Made by a program: the position numbers and the translations under genes | Source: a bacterium | GTDB lineage: Bacteria > Cyanobacteriota > Vampirovibrionia > Gastranaerophilales > Gastranaerophilaceae | Reading direction: 5' to 3' | Assembly: GCA_017467605.1 (NCBI GenBank) | Contig: JAFUSQ010000012.1 | Coordinates: 1-32,650 of the forward strand | DNA: 32,650 nt | Shown here: piece after piece, positions 8,014-15,019 of the stretch | Layout of the letters: each line of letters opens with the position of its first letter | How positions within the stretch are numbered: position 1 is the first letter of the stretch | Notes under the pieces: model-generated | What the model was told of the DNA's origin: nothing | The model's input: the letters and a program-made list of their open reading frames with translations, nothing else | Database searches by the model: none

Positions 8014-8904
8014 CTAGTAATTCATCTTACCTTCTTCAATTAAGCGTGCACCGCAAAAAAATCCAAGTTTAATACTTCCATAGCACGATTCATTTACAAT
8101 GGAAGTTTTATCAGAAGCAATACAAGATTTATTGGGTCCCCATATATTCCCGCAAAATAGGTGATTCTCAGCTGGGTCTAAATAAACACCAAAAACATCT
8201 CTACCTAAAATATTTGGACCACTATCCGGACCATTTATATCTACATAACCATCACTTCCAAATAATGAAAAACCATTATGCCTTAAACTAAATAATATTC
8301 CGTCTAATGTTATAAATCCATATCCGCAAATATTTTCGCTACCTCCTTGCCTGCCTTTTCCATCATAAGTATCTGATATACCTAATTTCCTATAGCCGGC
8401 ACAAACTTCACCGTAATTATCCGGCGTAAAAATTCTAGCAACCTTAAAATATGATGCGAAATTCTTTAATTTTTCATCTGTCATATATTCATTGCTTGCA
8501 GCGTCCATTAAAACACCATAATCGTCCTCATATTGTCTTAATACATTTTCCAGTTGGCTTCTTGCCTTCATAAAACCTGTATAATATTGCTTTTTCTGGT
8601 AGTTTTTAATAAGTGCCGGAATAGTCAATGCTGCAACAACTCCAATAATACCGAGGGTTATAAGCACTTCTGAAAGAGTGAAGGCATATCTACCTCTTTT
8701 CCTAAGGTATCGTAAACTTTTCATTGATTGAGCAATAGGAGATTCCACGGTGCAAATTTCCGTGTCATTCAGAGCGAAGCGTGGAATCTCGGAAATTTGC
8801 ACCTCTGAATGACATGATTTTGTTAGTTTTTTGCAATGAAAAGTTAAGAATGTTCTTATAGAGGGAAAATTATTAGCACTACCGGATACAAATATCTTTT
8901 TCAT
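8014..8904 (-). CDS. Type IV prepilin-like protein with long repeat-bearing leader
   Basis: Minor-pilin/pseudopilin-like protein. The N-terminal helix AFTLSEVLITLGIIGVVA starts at residue 74, with Glu at mature position 5. The rest is a globular domain rich in Gly and Cys, with paired cysteines near the end (CGNIWGPNKSC, CYGSIKLGFFC). AGGAG lies 7 nt before ATG 8904, so I take the full 296-residue frame with a leader of about 74 residues. An internal ATG at 8724 would give a normal 14-residue leader but has no ribosome site. The extra leader sequence (CHSEVQISEIPRFALNDTE) comes from an inverted-repeat element. The gene is divergent from the XRE regulator at 9039 and probably controlled by it. 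Confidence 0.82.
   Translation of the reverse strand: MKKIFVSGSANNFPSIRTFLTFHCKKLTKSCHSEVQISEIPRFALNDTEICTVESPIAQSMKSLRYLRKRGRYAFTLSEVLITLGIIGVVAALTIPALIKNYQKKQYYTGFMKARSQLENVLRQYEDDYGVLMDAASNEYMTDEKLKNFASYFKVARIFTPDNYGEVCAGYRKLGISDTYDGKGRQGGSENICGYGFITLDGILFSLRHNGFSLFGSDGYVDINGPDSGPNILGRDVFGVYLDPAENHLFCGNIWGPNKSCIASDKTSIVNESCYGSIKLGFFCGARLIEEGKMNY
8715..8845. repeat. Nested, interleaved inverted repeats inside prepilin leader
   Basis: An outer perfect pair, AACTTTTCATTG (8715-8726) and CAATGAAAAGTT (8834-8845), encloses three perfect inverted pairs in the order A B C A' B' C'. A is 8739-8749 with 8780-8790 (11 bp). B is 8750-8761 with 8791-8802 (12 bp). C is 8763-8774 with 8803-8814 (12 bp). 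Because the pairs are interleaved, only one of A, B or C can form as a simple hairpin; forming them together would make a pseudoknot. The whole block is open in the pilin frame. Confidence 0.85.
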
Positions 8905-8928
8905 AAATTTCTCCTTTCAATTAAGCAA

Positions 8929-8957
8929 CATGTAGCATTAATTTTAAATCATGTCAA
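8929..8957 (-). promoter_or_regulatory. Candidate promoter of the prepilin at 8904
   Basis: On the minus strand TTGACA (8957-8952), a 17-bp spacer and TACATG (8934-8929) lie 25 bp before the prepilin ATG. The -35 is perfect and the -10 weak. The operator-like palindromes at 8990-9022 lie upstream of it. Confidence 0.5.
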
Positions 8958-8989
8958 TCATTAATATATAAGGATTATAGACATATTTT

Positions 8990-9022
8990 GTAATATCGAT
9001 ATTACTGTAATATTTACATTAC
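8990..9022. promoter_or_regulatory. Two tandem operator-like palindromes between prepilin and XRE genes
   Basis: GTAATATCGATATTAC (8990-9005) is a perfect 16-bp palindrome. GTAAT-N6-ATTAC (9007-9022) repeats the same half site 17 bp further on. The second site ends 16 bp before the XRE start codon. The arrangement fits autoregulation by the small XRE protein and control of the divergent prepilin. Confidence 0.6.
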
Positions 9023-9038
9023 ATGACACAATATTTTT

Positions 9039-9248
9039 ATGGGTATTCGCAAGATAAAAAATGCAATAGGCAGAAAAATTAAAAAATTGCGACTTGAAAA
9101 AGATATTTCGCAGGAAAAACTTGCCGAATACGTAAACATCTCAAGAGAACATATTTCCTGTATCGAACGAGGTAAACACCTCCCAACAATTGAAACCCTA
9201 TACAATTTTGCAAAATATTTTGAAATTGATATAAAGGATTTTTTTTAA
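9039..9248 (+). CDS. Small XRE-family helix-turn-helix regulator
   Basis: A 69-residue protein that is a bare HTH_3 domain: IGRKIKKLRLEKDISQEKLAEYVNISREHISCIERGKHLPTIETLYNFAKYFEI. It would bind DNA as a dimer, probably at the GTAAT palindromes just upstream. There is no Shine-Dalgarno. TGA-CACAAT (extended -10-like, hexamer 9027-9032) ends 7 nt before the ATG, so the mRNA may be leaderless. Its stop codon overlaps the stop of the convergent rqcH within the four bases TTAA. A relic of the same gene pair (XRE plus prepilin) exists at 12973-13615. Confidence 0.82.
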   Translation: MGIRKIKNAIGRKIKKLRLEKDISQEKLAEYVNISREHISCIERGKHLPTIETLYNFAKYFEIDIKDFF

Positions 9249-10681
9249 TCTAAAATTATTTCTTTTTCATTTTTGTAAGTAACATAGCCTAAATTAGCCC
9301 CCGGAGGCTTACGTAAATATTTTCTTCTTGTATAAATTACCCCTATTTTTGATGAATTTTTAACACTCGAATATTCTTTTGCAAATTTTGCACATTCTAA
9401 AATTAATTCATCAGTTATATCAGAAGTTTTTAATAACACGTGCGAGCCTGCATTATTATGCACGTGAAACCACAAATCATCATCATTTGCCAATTTTGAT
9501 ATTATATAATCATTTTGTTTGTTGTTTTTTCCTATATAAATTTTTGTACTATCGGATTTTGTAATTGTTATAATATTTTCTGCTATATTTTTTGAAGATT
9601 TTATTGGAATTTTAGACGAGTCTTTTATTTCCGGTGCGATTTCTAACAAATCTTCCGGAGTTTTTGCACTCTCAATTGAATAAATAATTTGTTCAAAATA
9701 TAATTTTTTATCTTTATTTAAAGAAATTAATTCACTTAATTTAGCCCTTGCATTTTTAGCTTTTGCATAAAGTTTATAAAAATGATTTGCATTTTCCTTA
9801 ATTGTTTTTGATTCATTAAGAGATATTGTAACTTCTTTACCATTTTCATAATCATAAACAGCAACACTTTTACTAAAATCTTTCAAATTATAAAGATTTG
9901 CCATCAACAAATCCCCCAAAAGTCTGAATTTATCAAAATCATTATCTGACAACAAACGGCTTTCCATTTGTTCTAAAGACTTTGAAGCTTTCCTCAACTT
10001 ATGGTCAATTAAAGTTTTGTATTGAGTTTTTAATTCATTGAATTTGCTATTATAAATATAATCGGAATAATAAGCGTCAATAAACTTATTAATAGAAGAA
10101 TACTTACCCAAATCGTACTCTGATATCAAACTTTTAAAATTGTTTCTATCAAAATTGGTTTGCCGCGGGGGGTAAATATATGGAATACCACCAAAAACTT
10201 CACGTTTTCTACTTTTTTCAGCACCGACATTATGTGCACAACCGATAATTACACCCGTATCAGAATTGTATAAAATTACATTTGAATGTTTTCCCATAAG
10301 CTCTATTGCTAAACAGGGATAAATACTTTCACCTACTGCATTATTTGTTTCTATATGAAGTTCTAAAATTCTTTCGTTTTCCGGTTGAACAACTTTGATA
10401 ATCTTTGCATTTTCAAGATATTTTCGCATTAACATACAAAACATTGGAGGTTTTTGAGGAATTTCAATCATACGTTTATTATTATTTTCTTCTATGAAAC
10501 AAACGTGATAAAATTGAGGATTGATATTCACATACAACTGACGAGTCTTGCCGTTATTTCGCAAAGAAAAAATAAATTCTCGTCTTGTAGGCTGCTGAAT
10601 TTTATTTATTCTTGCACCAGATAAAAAATTAATTTGTTCATCAAAAAAAGCTTTTAAGGTCAACACATCAAATGTAATCAT
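9245..10681 (-). CDS. rqcH: RqcH/NFACT-family ribosome quality control protein
   Basis: Binds peptidyl-tRNA on stalled 50S subunits and recruits tRNA-Ala for C-terminal alanine tailing (known from Bacillus RqcH; older name fibronectin-binding protein). The NFACT-N domain is at the start (MITFDVLTLKAFFDEQ, with FCMLMRKYLE at 81-90). A coiled-coil middle follows, then the NFACT-R domain with LWFHVHNNAGSHVLLK and YTRRKYLRKPPGANLG. The 478 residues are somewhat short compared with about 570 in Firmicutes. The acidic-basic pair that is Asp-Arg in Bacillus appears as Glu103-Arg104 (NERILEL). No ribosome site is obvious before the ATG. Confidence 0.87.
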   Translation of the reverse strand: MITFDVLTLKAFFDEQINFLSGARINKIQQPTRREFIFSLRNNGKTRQLYVNINPQFYHVCFIEENNNKRMIEIPQKPPMFCMLMRKYLENAKIIKVVQPENERILELHIETNNAVGESIYPCLAIELMGKHSNVILYNSDTGVIIGCAHNVGAEKSRKREVFGGIPYIYPPRQTNFDRNNFKSLISEYDLGKYSSINKFIDAYYSDYIYNSKFNELKTQYKTLIDHKLRKASKSLEQMESRLLSDNDFDKFRLLGDLLMANLYNLKDFSKSVAVYDYENGKEVTISLNESKTIKENANHFYKLYAKAKNARAKLSELISLNKDKKLYFEQIIYSIESAKTPEDLLEIAPEIKDSSKIPIKSSKNIAENIITITKSDSTKIYIGKNNKQNDYIISKLANDDDLWFHVHNNAGSHVLLKTSDITDELILECAKFAKEYSSVKNSSKIGVIYTRRKYLRKPPGANLGYVTYKNEKEIILD

Positions 10682-10709
10682 AGAATGAGCTTACTAAAAA
10701 GTTACATTA

Positions 10710-10738
10710 TTGTCCATTGAATAATTTTGTGGTATTAA
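10710..10738 (+). promoter_or_regulatory. Promoter of the 98-residue gene at 10762
   Basis: TTGTCC (10710-10715), a 17-bp spacer and TATTAA (10733-10738) with an extended TGG just before the -10. Transcription should begin near 10745, downstream of the longer frame's ATG at 10717, which argues for the start at 10762. Confidence 0.55.
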
Positions 10739-10761
10739 ATATACAGAAAGAAGGAATTGAA

Positions 10762-11058
10762 ATGAATTCAAAACAATATGAAGAAGATAGCAAAGAATAC
10801 GTAAAAGTTTTACTAACTTCCAATGAATATGTAATATCAGGGAAACTATACTTACCTTTACCATCTTCCGTAAAAAATCCGACAATAGAAAATCTGTTAT
10901 TTTATGCACTTAATAGCGGGAAAAAATTTATAGCACTGCATGAATGTATCATTACTGATAAAAATGAACCGGAATATCAACCCGAACATGTAAAATATTT
11001 TAATATCAATCTTGATATAGTACATACTTGCAGAATTATTCCTGACGATGATAAGTAA
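10762..11058 (+). CDS. Small conserved-looking protein of unknown function
   Basis: A 98-residue soluble protein with no signal peptide or membrane segment. The start at 10762 is chosen over 10717 because AAGGA lies 6 nt upstream and because the promoter at 10710-10738 overlaps the earlier ATG. The sequence reads as a small beta-rich domain: EYVKVLLTSNEYVISGKLYLP, then NLLFYALNSGKKFIALHECII, then NINLDIVHTCRII. A resemblance to small DUF6812-like beta domains is possible but not secure. It lies upstream of aspS in the same direction, but aspS has its own promoter. Confidence 0.7.
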   Translation: MNSKQYEEDSKEYVKVLLTSNEYVISGKLYLPLPSSVKNPTIENLLFYALNSGKKFIALHECIITDKNEPEYQPEHVKYFNINLDIVHTCRIIPDDDK

Positions 11059-11062
11059 AAAA

Positions 11063-11091
11063 TTACAATTGTTACATATTGTAGTTATAAT
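11063..11091 (+). promoter_or_regulatory. Promoter of aspS
   Basis: TTACAA (11063-11068), a 17-bp spacer and a perfect TATAAT (11086-11091). Transcription would start near 11098, giving a leader of about 50 nt with AAGGAA before the aspS ATG. Confidence 0.65.
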
Positions 11092-11149
11092 TTTGTGTTT
11101 TTGTTAGAATAAAATAGCGATATAAATAGACAAAAGGAAATAAGAAAAA

Positions 11150-12931
11150 ATGATTAAAACACAGTTTAAAGACCACGAATGCGGTAAGTTAAACCTGTCT
11201 AATGTTGGCGAAACAATCACATTATCAGGTTGGGTTTCAACAATAAGAGACTTAGGCGGAATTTTATTTGTAGAATTGAGAGACAGAAGCGGATTTTTCC
11301 AAATAGTCGCAAACCCGCAAATTAACCCTGAAATTCACAAAGTTTTAGAACATGTTCGTTCTGAATATGTAATAAAAGTAAGCGGAAAAGTTTCCAAAAG
11401 ACCGGAAGAAACATATAATGAAAAATATCCGACAGGTCAAGTTGAAATGTACCCGCAATCCATTGAAGTTTTATCAGAAGCTAAAACTTTACCGTTTGTT
11501 TTAGATGATGATAACGTTTCTGAGGACGTAAGATTAAAATACAGATACCTTGATTTAAGACGTGAACCAATGTTATCAAAACTTGTTATGCGCCACAACA
11601 TTGTTCAAGCTATCAGAAATTATATGAACAATTTGGACTTTTTGGAAGTAGAAACTCCAATTTTAATCAAAACAACTCCCGAAGGGGCAAGAGATTACCT
11701 TGTTCCGTCACGTGTTCAAGAAGGTAAATTTTACGCACTTCCTCAATCCCCTCAAATCTTCAAACAACTTTTAATGATTGGCGGGATTGAAAGATATTAC
11801 CAAATAGCAAAATGTTTTAGAGATGAAGATTTGCGTGCCGACAGACAACCTGAATTTACTCAGGTTGATATTGAAATGTCATTTGTAGAACAACAAGACG
11901 TTATAAAAGTAGTTGAAGGATTAATCGTTGATGCCTTTAAAGCTGCAGGAGTTGAAGTTAAACCTCCGTTCATACAAATGCCATGGCAGGAAGCAATGGA
12001 CAGATTTGGTTCCGATAAGCCTGATACAAGATTTGGTTTGGAATTGTTTGACATTGGGGATATTATTCTTCAATCAGAATTTCAAATTGTTAAAAACACT
12101 CTTGAAAACGGTGGTATAGTCCGTGGTATAAGAATTCCGGGCGGTGCAAAATATTCAAGAAAAGAAATTGATGATATTACAAAACTAGCAGTTTCATTCG
12201 GCGCAAAGGCTTTGGCTAATATCATTTACAACGAAGACGGAACGGCTAAATCTCCTGTTCTCAAATTTGTAACCGAAGAACAGGCAAAAGCTATTCAGGA
12301 AAGAGCCGGAGCACAAGCAGGAGATATTATATTCTTTGTAGCGGATAAGCCAAAACTTGTATATGATGTTATGGGCAGATTAAGATTACACTTCGGTAAA
12401 TCTTTGAATTTGATTGATGAATCAAAACATGCACTTCTTTGGGTTGTAGACTTCCCAATGTTTGAATGGTCTGACGAAGAAGGCAGATTTATGGCAATGC
12501 ACCACCCATTCACATCTCCTAACCTTGAAGATTTAGATAAATTAGATGCTGGAGATTTAGGAAACGTTAAATCTATCGCATACGATATTGTTTATAACGG
12601 TACAGAATTGGGCGGAGGTTCTGTCAGAATCCACTCATCAGAAGTTCAAAAGAAAATCTTTAAAGCTCTAGGCTTAACCGAAGAAGAAGCAACCGAAAAA
12701 TTCGGATTTATGGTAAATGCACTTCAATACGGAACACCACCTCACGCAGGTTTGGCAATAGGTTTGGATAGACTTGTTGCACTATTAGCAAGAACCGATT
12801 CTATCCGTGATGTTATTGCATTCCCTAAAAATGCGGCAGCAAAAGACTTGATGTCAGATGCTCCAGGAATTGCTTCCTTAAAACAATTAAGAGAACTTCA
12901 TATAAAAAGTACCGCAAATTTAGGTAAATAG
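11150..12931 (+). CDS. aspS: Aspartyl-tRNA synthetase
   Basis: Class IIb synthetase that charges tRNA-Asp (in organisms lacking AsnRS it may also charge tRNA-Asn). The 593 residues are the normal bacterial length. An OB-fold anticodon domain is at about 20-110 (SGWVSTIRDLGGILFVELRD). Motif 2 is at about 216-245 (YYQIAKCFRDEDLRADRQPEFTQ, split here). The bacterial GAD insertion domain lies in the middle, and motif 3 is GLAIGLDRLVALL at about 534-546. GTELGGGSVRIH of the active site is present. Codon use matches the neighbours. A strong hairpin terminator follows at once. Confidence 0.97.
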   Translation: MIKTQFKDHECGKLNLSNVGETITLSGWVSTIRDLGGILFVELRDRSGFFQIVANPQINPEIHKVLEHVRSEYVIKVSGKVSKRPEETYNEKYPTGQVEMYPQSIEVLSEAKTLPFVLDDDNVSEDVRLKYRYLDLRREPMLSKLVMRHNIVQAIRNYMNNLDFLEVETPILIKTTPEGARDYLVPSRVQEGKFYALPQSPQIFKQLLMIGGIERYYQIAKCFRDEDLRADRQPEFTQVDIEMSFVEQQDVIKVVEGLIVDAFKAAGVEVKPPFIQMPWQEAMDRFGSDKPDTRFGLELFDIGDIILQSEFQIVKNTLENGGIVRGIRIPGGAKYSRKEIDDITKLAVSFGAKALANIIYNEDGTAKSPVLKFVTEEQAKAIQERAGAQAGDIIFFVADKPKLVYDVMGRLRLHFGKSLNLIDESKHALLWVVDFPMFEWSDEEGRFMAMHHPFTSPNLEDLDKLDAGDLGNVKSIAYDIVYNGTELGGGSVRIHSSEVQKKIFKALGLTEEEATEKFGFMVNALQYGTPPHAGLAIGLDRLVALLARTDSIRDVIAFPKNAAAKDLMSDAPGIASLKQLRELHIKSTANLGK

Positions 12932-12933
12932 AC

Positions 12934-12963
12934 AAAAAGCCATCTTTTAAAAGATGGCTTTTT
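12934..12963. terminator. Bidirectional intrinsic terminator
   Basis: AAAGCCATCTTTT pairs with AAAAGATGGCTTT with almost no loop, flanked by an A-run on one side and a T-run on the other. It can end aspS on the plus strand and the prepilin relic on the minus strand. Confidence 0.85.
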
Positions 12964-12972
12964 ATATACAAA

Positions 12973-13551
12973 CTATAAATTACGTATTTCTGCAGAAATA
13001 TCACGTCTTAAATAATCCATATTTCCTTTTTTTATTGCCCACTTAGTACAATATGTGCCATTGTAAGCAGATTTATTGTTGTATTCACAAATCCAATTGC
13101 TATTAATAGGGGAACGAGGAGCTAATGTACCATCAGATATAAAACCAAATATAAAATAATCTACACCTGCCTTATTTGGAGGAGCAATACCGTTTACATC
13201 AACATATACAACCCCGCAAGAATTAGTAATATTTTGACAATTACCGTCTGAGAAAAATACAAAAGATACCCCATTTATTAACTGAGCCTGTCTTGAATAA
13301 TACATATTATTAGGCTGTTGTGCAAAAGCCGCACCAAATAAAGACTTATACTCTCCGGAATAAAAACAATATTTTTTATTTTTCTCACACACCCCTTCAA
13401 TTTTTAAATATGGTTTTAAATAATCAAAAAATATATTAGAGGAATTAGTACTAGCAGTCAAATTCCAACCATCGGGATCACCATATTCGTAAATAGCATG
13501 TTTATATGCCTGTGAAAATATTGAATAAGAAATGTCTTTATCTCTATACAA
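12973..13551 (-). pseudogene. Prepilin relic lacking leader, cleavage site and N-terminal helix
   Basis: The frame matches the globular part of the prepilin at 31723: SYSIFSQAYKHAIYEYGDPDGWN aligns with the region after the pilin helix (split here). Later come LINGVSFVFFSDG, VYVDVNGIAPPNKAGVDYF and the shared ending CTKWAIKKGNMDYLRR. The first 30 or so mature residues are absent. The only start-like codon is TTG 13551, without a ribosome site, and an in-frame TGA lies at 13588-13590. The upstream edge runs straight into the tail of an XRE gene on the other strand. This is best read as a deletion product; expression of a truncated cytoplasmic fragment is possible but unlikely to serve a pilus. 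Confidence 0.75.
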
Positions 13552-13615
13552 TTTTGTAAAAATTGCAAAAGCACTTGATTTAAATATTCAAGAATTTATT
13601 GATGAATTTTTATAA
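13529..13615 (+). pseudogene. C-terminal remnant of an XRE-family regulator
   Basis: The plus-strand frame reads SLYNFVKIAKALDLNIQEF then IDEFL and a stop at 13613-13615. This is a typical XRE C-terminal helix pair and resembles TLYNFAKYFEIDIKDFF of the gene at 9039. There is an in-frame stop at 13526-13528 and no HTH part. It overlaps the 5' edge of the prepilin relic, so the two are the outer ends of a divergent prepilin/XRE pair whose middle was lost. Confidence 0.65.
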
Positions 13616-14893
13616 AAATTCCCCGTAAATTATACCATCTTCATAATTCTTAATTTTTACACTTTGCAAAGTGTTATATAAATCTTCCCTGTCTGATTTA
13701 ATTTGAACAGTAAGATAATTTCTTGTAATACCTTTCAAATTACCGTTATGTTTATCACGACGTTTTTCAATAAGAACTTCGTGAATTTTTCCTATATTTT
13801 TTTGAATAAATTCCTCATACTTATTTTTTGAAATAGTTTTAATTATAGAAGCTCGTTCATTTTTAACATCATCAGGAACTTGATTGTCCATATAAGCACC
13901 AACAGTCCCGTTTCTTCTTGAATATGGGAAAGTATGAATCTGCACAAGCCCTGATTTTTCAAGATTTGAACGGGTAATTTCAAAATCTTCATCAGTTTCA
14001 CCAGCAAAGCCGGCAATAATATCACTACCTAAAAATGGAAGTTCAAACATTGAATTTATCTGTTCAATTTGTTTTAAATAGTCTTCGGTTTTGTAAAATC
14101 TATTCATTGAATGCAACATCTTGTCATTTGCAGACTGCAAGGAAAGATGAAAATGAGGACAAAATTTGTCAGATTCTTGAAGAAATTTCAACAATTCTGT
14201 ATCAATTTCTGTTGGATTTAAAGAGCCTAATCTGTAACGTTTTATATTAGTTTTTGTTTCAATTTCTTTTAATAAATCTAAAATAGTAAGTCCGAATTCT
14301 TTTCCCCATTGCCCGATATGAATACCGGTCAAAACAACTTCTTTAAAACCTATTTTTGAAAAGTTATTAATCTGTTCTACTATAAAATCAATACTTGCAC
14401 TCCTAGATTTACCCCTTGCTTTCCAAATAATACAATATGCGCATCTGTTGTCGCAGCCGTCTTGAATTTTTAAGCTTGCCCTGGTTTTAGAAGTATCAAT
14501 CAGTTCAACAGCATTAAAATCAGACATTTTCATCAAATCAGATACAATGCATTTTTCATTAGAATTTATATAATCTAAAATATGCAATTTTTCGTCATTT
14601 CCAATTACGTAATCAATAAAATCATATTTTAAAAGCTCATCTTTTTCGATTTGAGCGAAACAACCTGTTAAAACAACAATATTAGCAGGATTTTTATGTT
14701 TTGCAGCTCTTAGAAGATATAAAGCTTCGTTATCACTTTTATGGGTAACACTGCAGGAATTTAAAATATATAAATCAGCGTCTTGAATTTTTGAGACTTT
14801 TTCTAATTTATTATTTTTTAAATTTTCTTCAATAATAGAACTTTCAAATTGATTGGATTTGCAGCCCATTGTATGAATGTAAAATGTTCTCAT
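13610..14893 (-). CDS. mtaB: tRNA t6A37 methylthiotransferase MtaB
   Basis: Radical-SAM enzyme that converts t6A37 to ms2t6A37 in ANN-decoding tRNAs. The 427 residues comprise an UPF0004 domain with cluster cysteines C11, C47 and C78, a radical-SAM motif CDNRCAYC (C147, C151, C154) and a C-terminal TRAM-like segment. HTMGCKSNQ and LTGIHIGQWG favour MtaB over MiaB or RimO. There is no Shine-Dalgarno. TTTACA, 17 bp and TATTAT place the transcription start on the A of ATG 14893, so a leaderless mRNA is likely. Its stop abuts the stop of the XRE remnant. Confidence 0.9.
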   Translation of the reverse strand: MRTFYIHTMGCKSNQFESSIIEENLKNNKLEKVSKIQDADLYILNSCSVTHKSDNEALYLLRAAKHKNPANIVVLTGCFAQIEKDELLKYDFIDYVIGNDEKLHILDYINSNEKCIVSDLMKMSDFNAVELIDTSKTRASLKIQDGCDNRCAYCIIWKARGKSRSASIDFIVEQINNFSKIGFKEVVLTGIHIGQWGKEFGLTILDLLKEIETKTNIKRYRLGSLNPTEIDTELLKFLQESDKFCPHFHLSLQSANDKMLHSMNRFYKTEDYLKQIEQINSMFELPFLGSDIIAGFAGETDEDFEITRSNLEKSGLVQIHTFPYSRRNGTVGAYMDNQVPDDVKNERASIIKTISKNKYEEFIQKNIGKIHEVLIEKRRDKHNGNLKGITRNYLTVQIKSDREDLYNTLQSVKIKNYEDGIIYGEFL

Positions 14894-14899
14894 TTCTAC

Positions 14900-14928
14900 A
14901 TAATATTTTAAATAAAAACGAATGTAAA
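14900..14928 (-). promoter_or_regulatory. mtaB promoter, predicted leaderless
   Basis: On the minus strand TTTACA (14928-14923), a 17-bp spacer and TATTAT (14905-14900). Six nucleotides then precede the ATG, so the expected +1 is the A of the start codon. Both hexamers match the sigma-70 consensus at five of six positions. Confidence 0.65.
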
Positions 14929-14964
14929 CATTTATGTATTTATTTTATTAAAGTAGCAAAAAAA

Positions 14965-14993
14965 TTTACTTTCTGTTTTTACATGTGTATAAT
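14965..14993 (+). promoter_or_regulatory. Promoter of the membrane protein at 15020
   Basis: TTTACT (14965-14970), a 17-bp spacer and TATAAT (14988-14993). Transcription would start near 15000 and leave a short leader with GAAGGTG before the ATG at 15020. Confidence 0.6.
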
Positions 14994-15019
14994 CAAAGTG
15001 TGAAAGGTGAAGGTGTTAT

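Noticed and set aside
8674-8724. Short-leader start for the middle prepilin at ATG 8724
   Set aside because: It would give a textbook leader length but has no ribosome site, while ATG 8904 has AGGAG at 7 nt. Kept as an alternative, not as the call.
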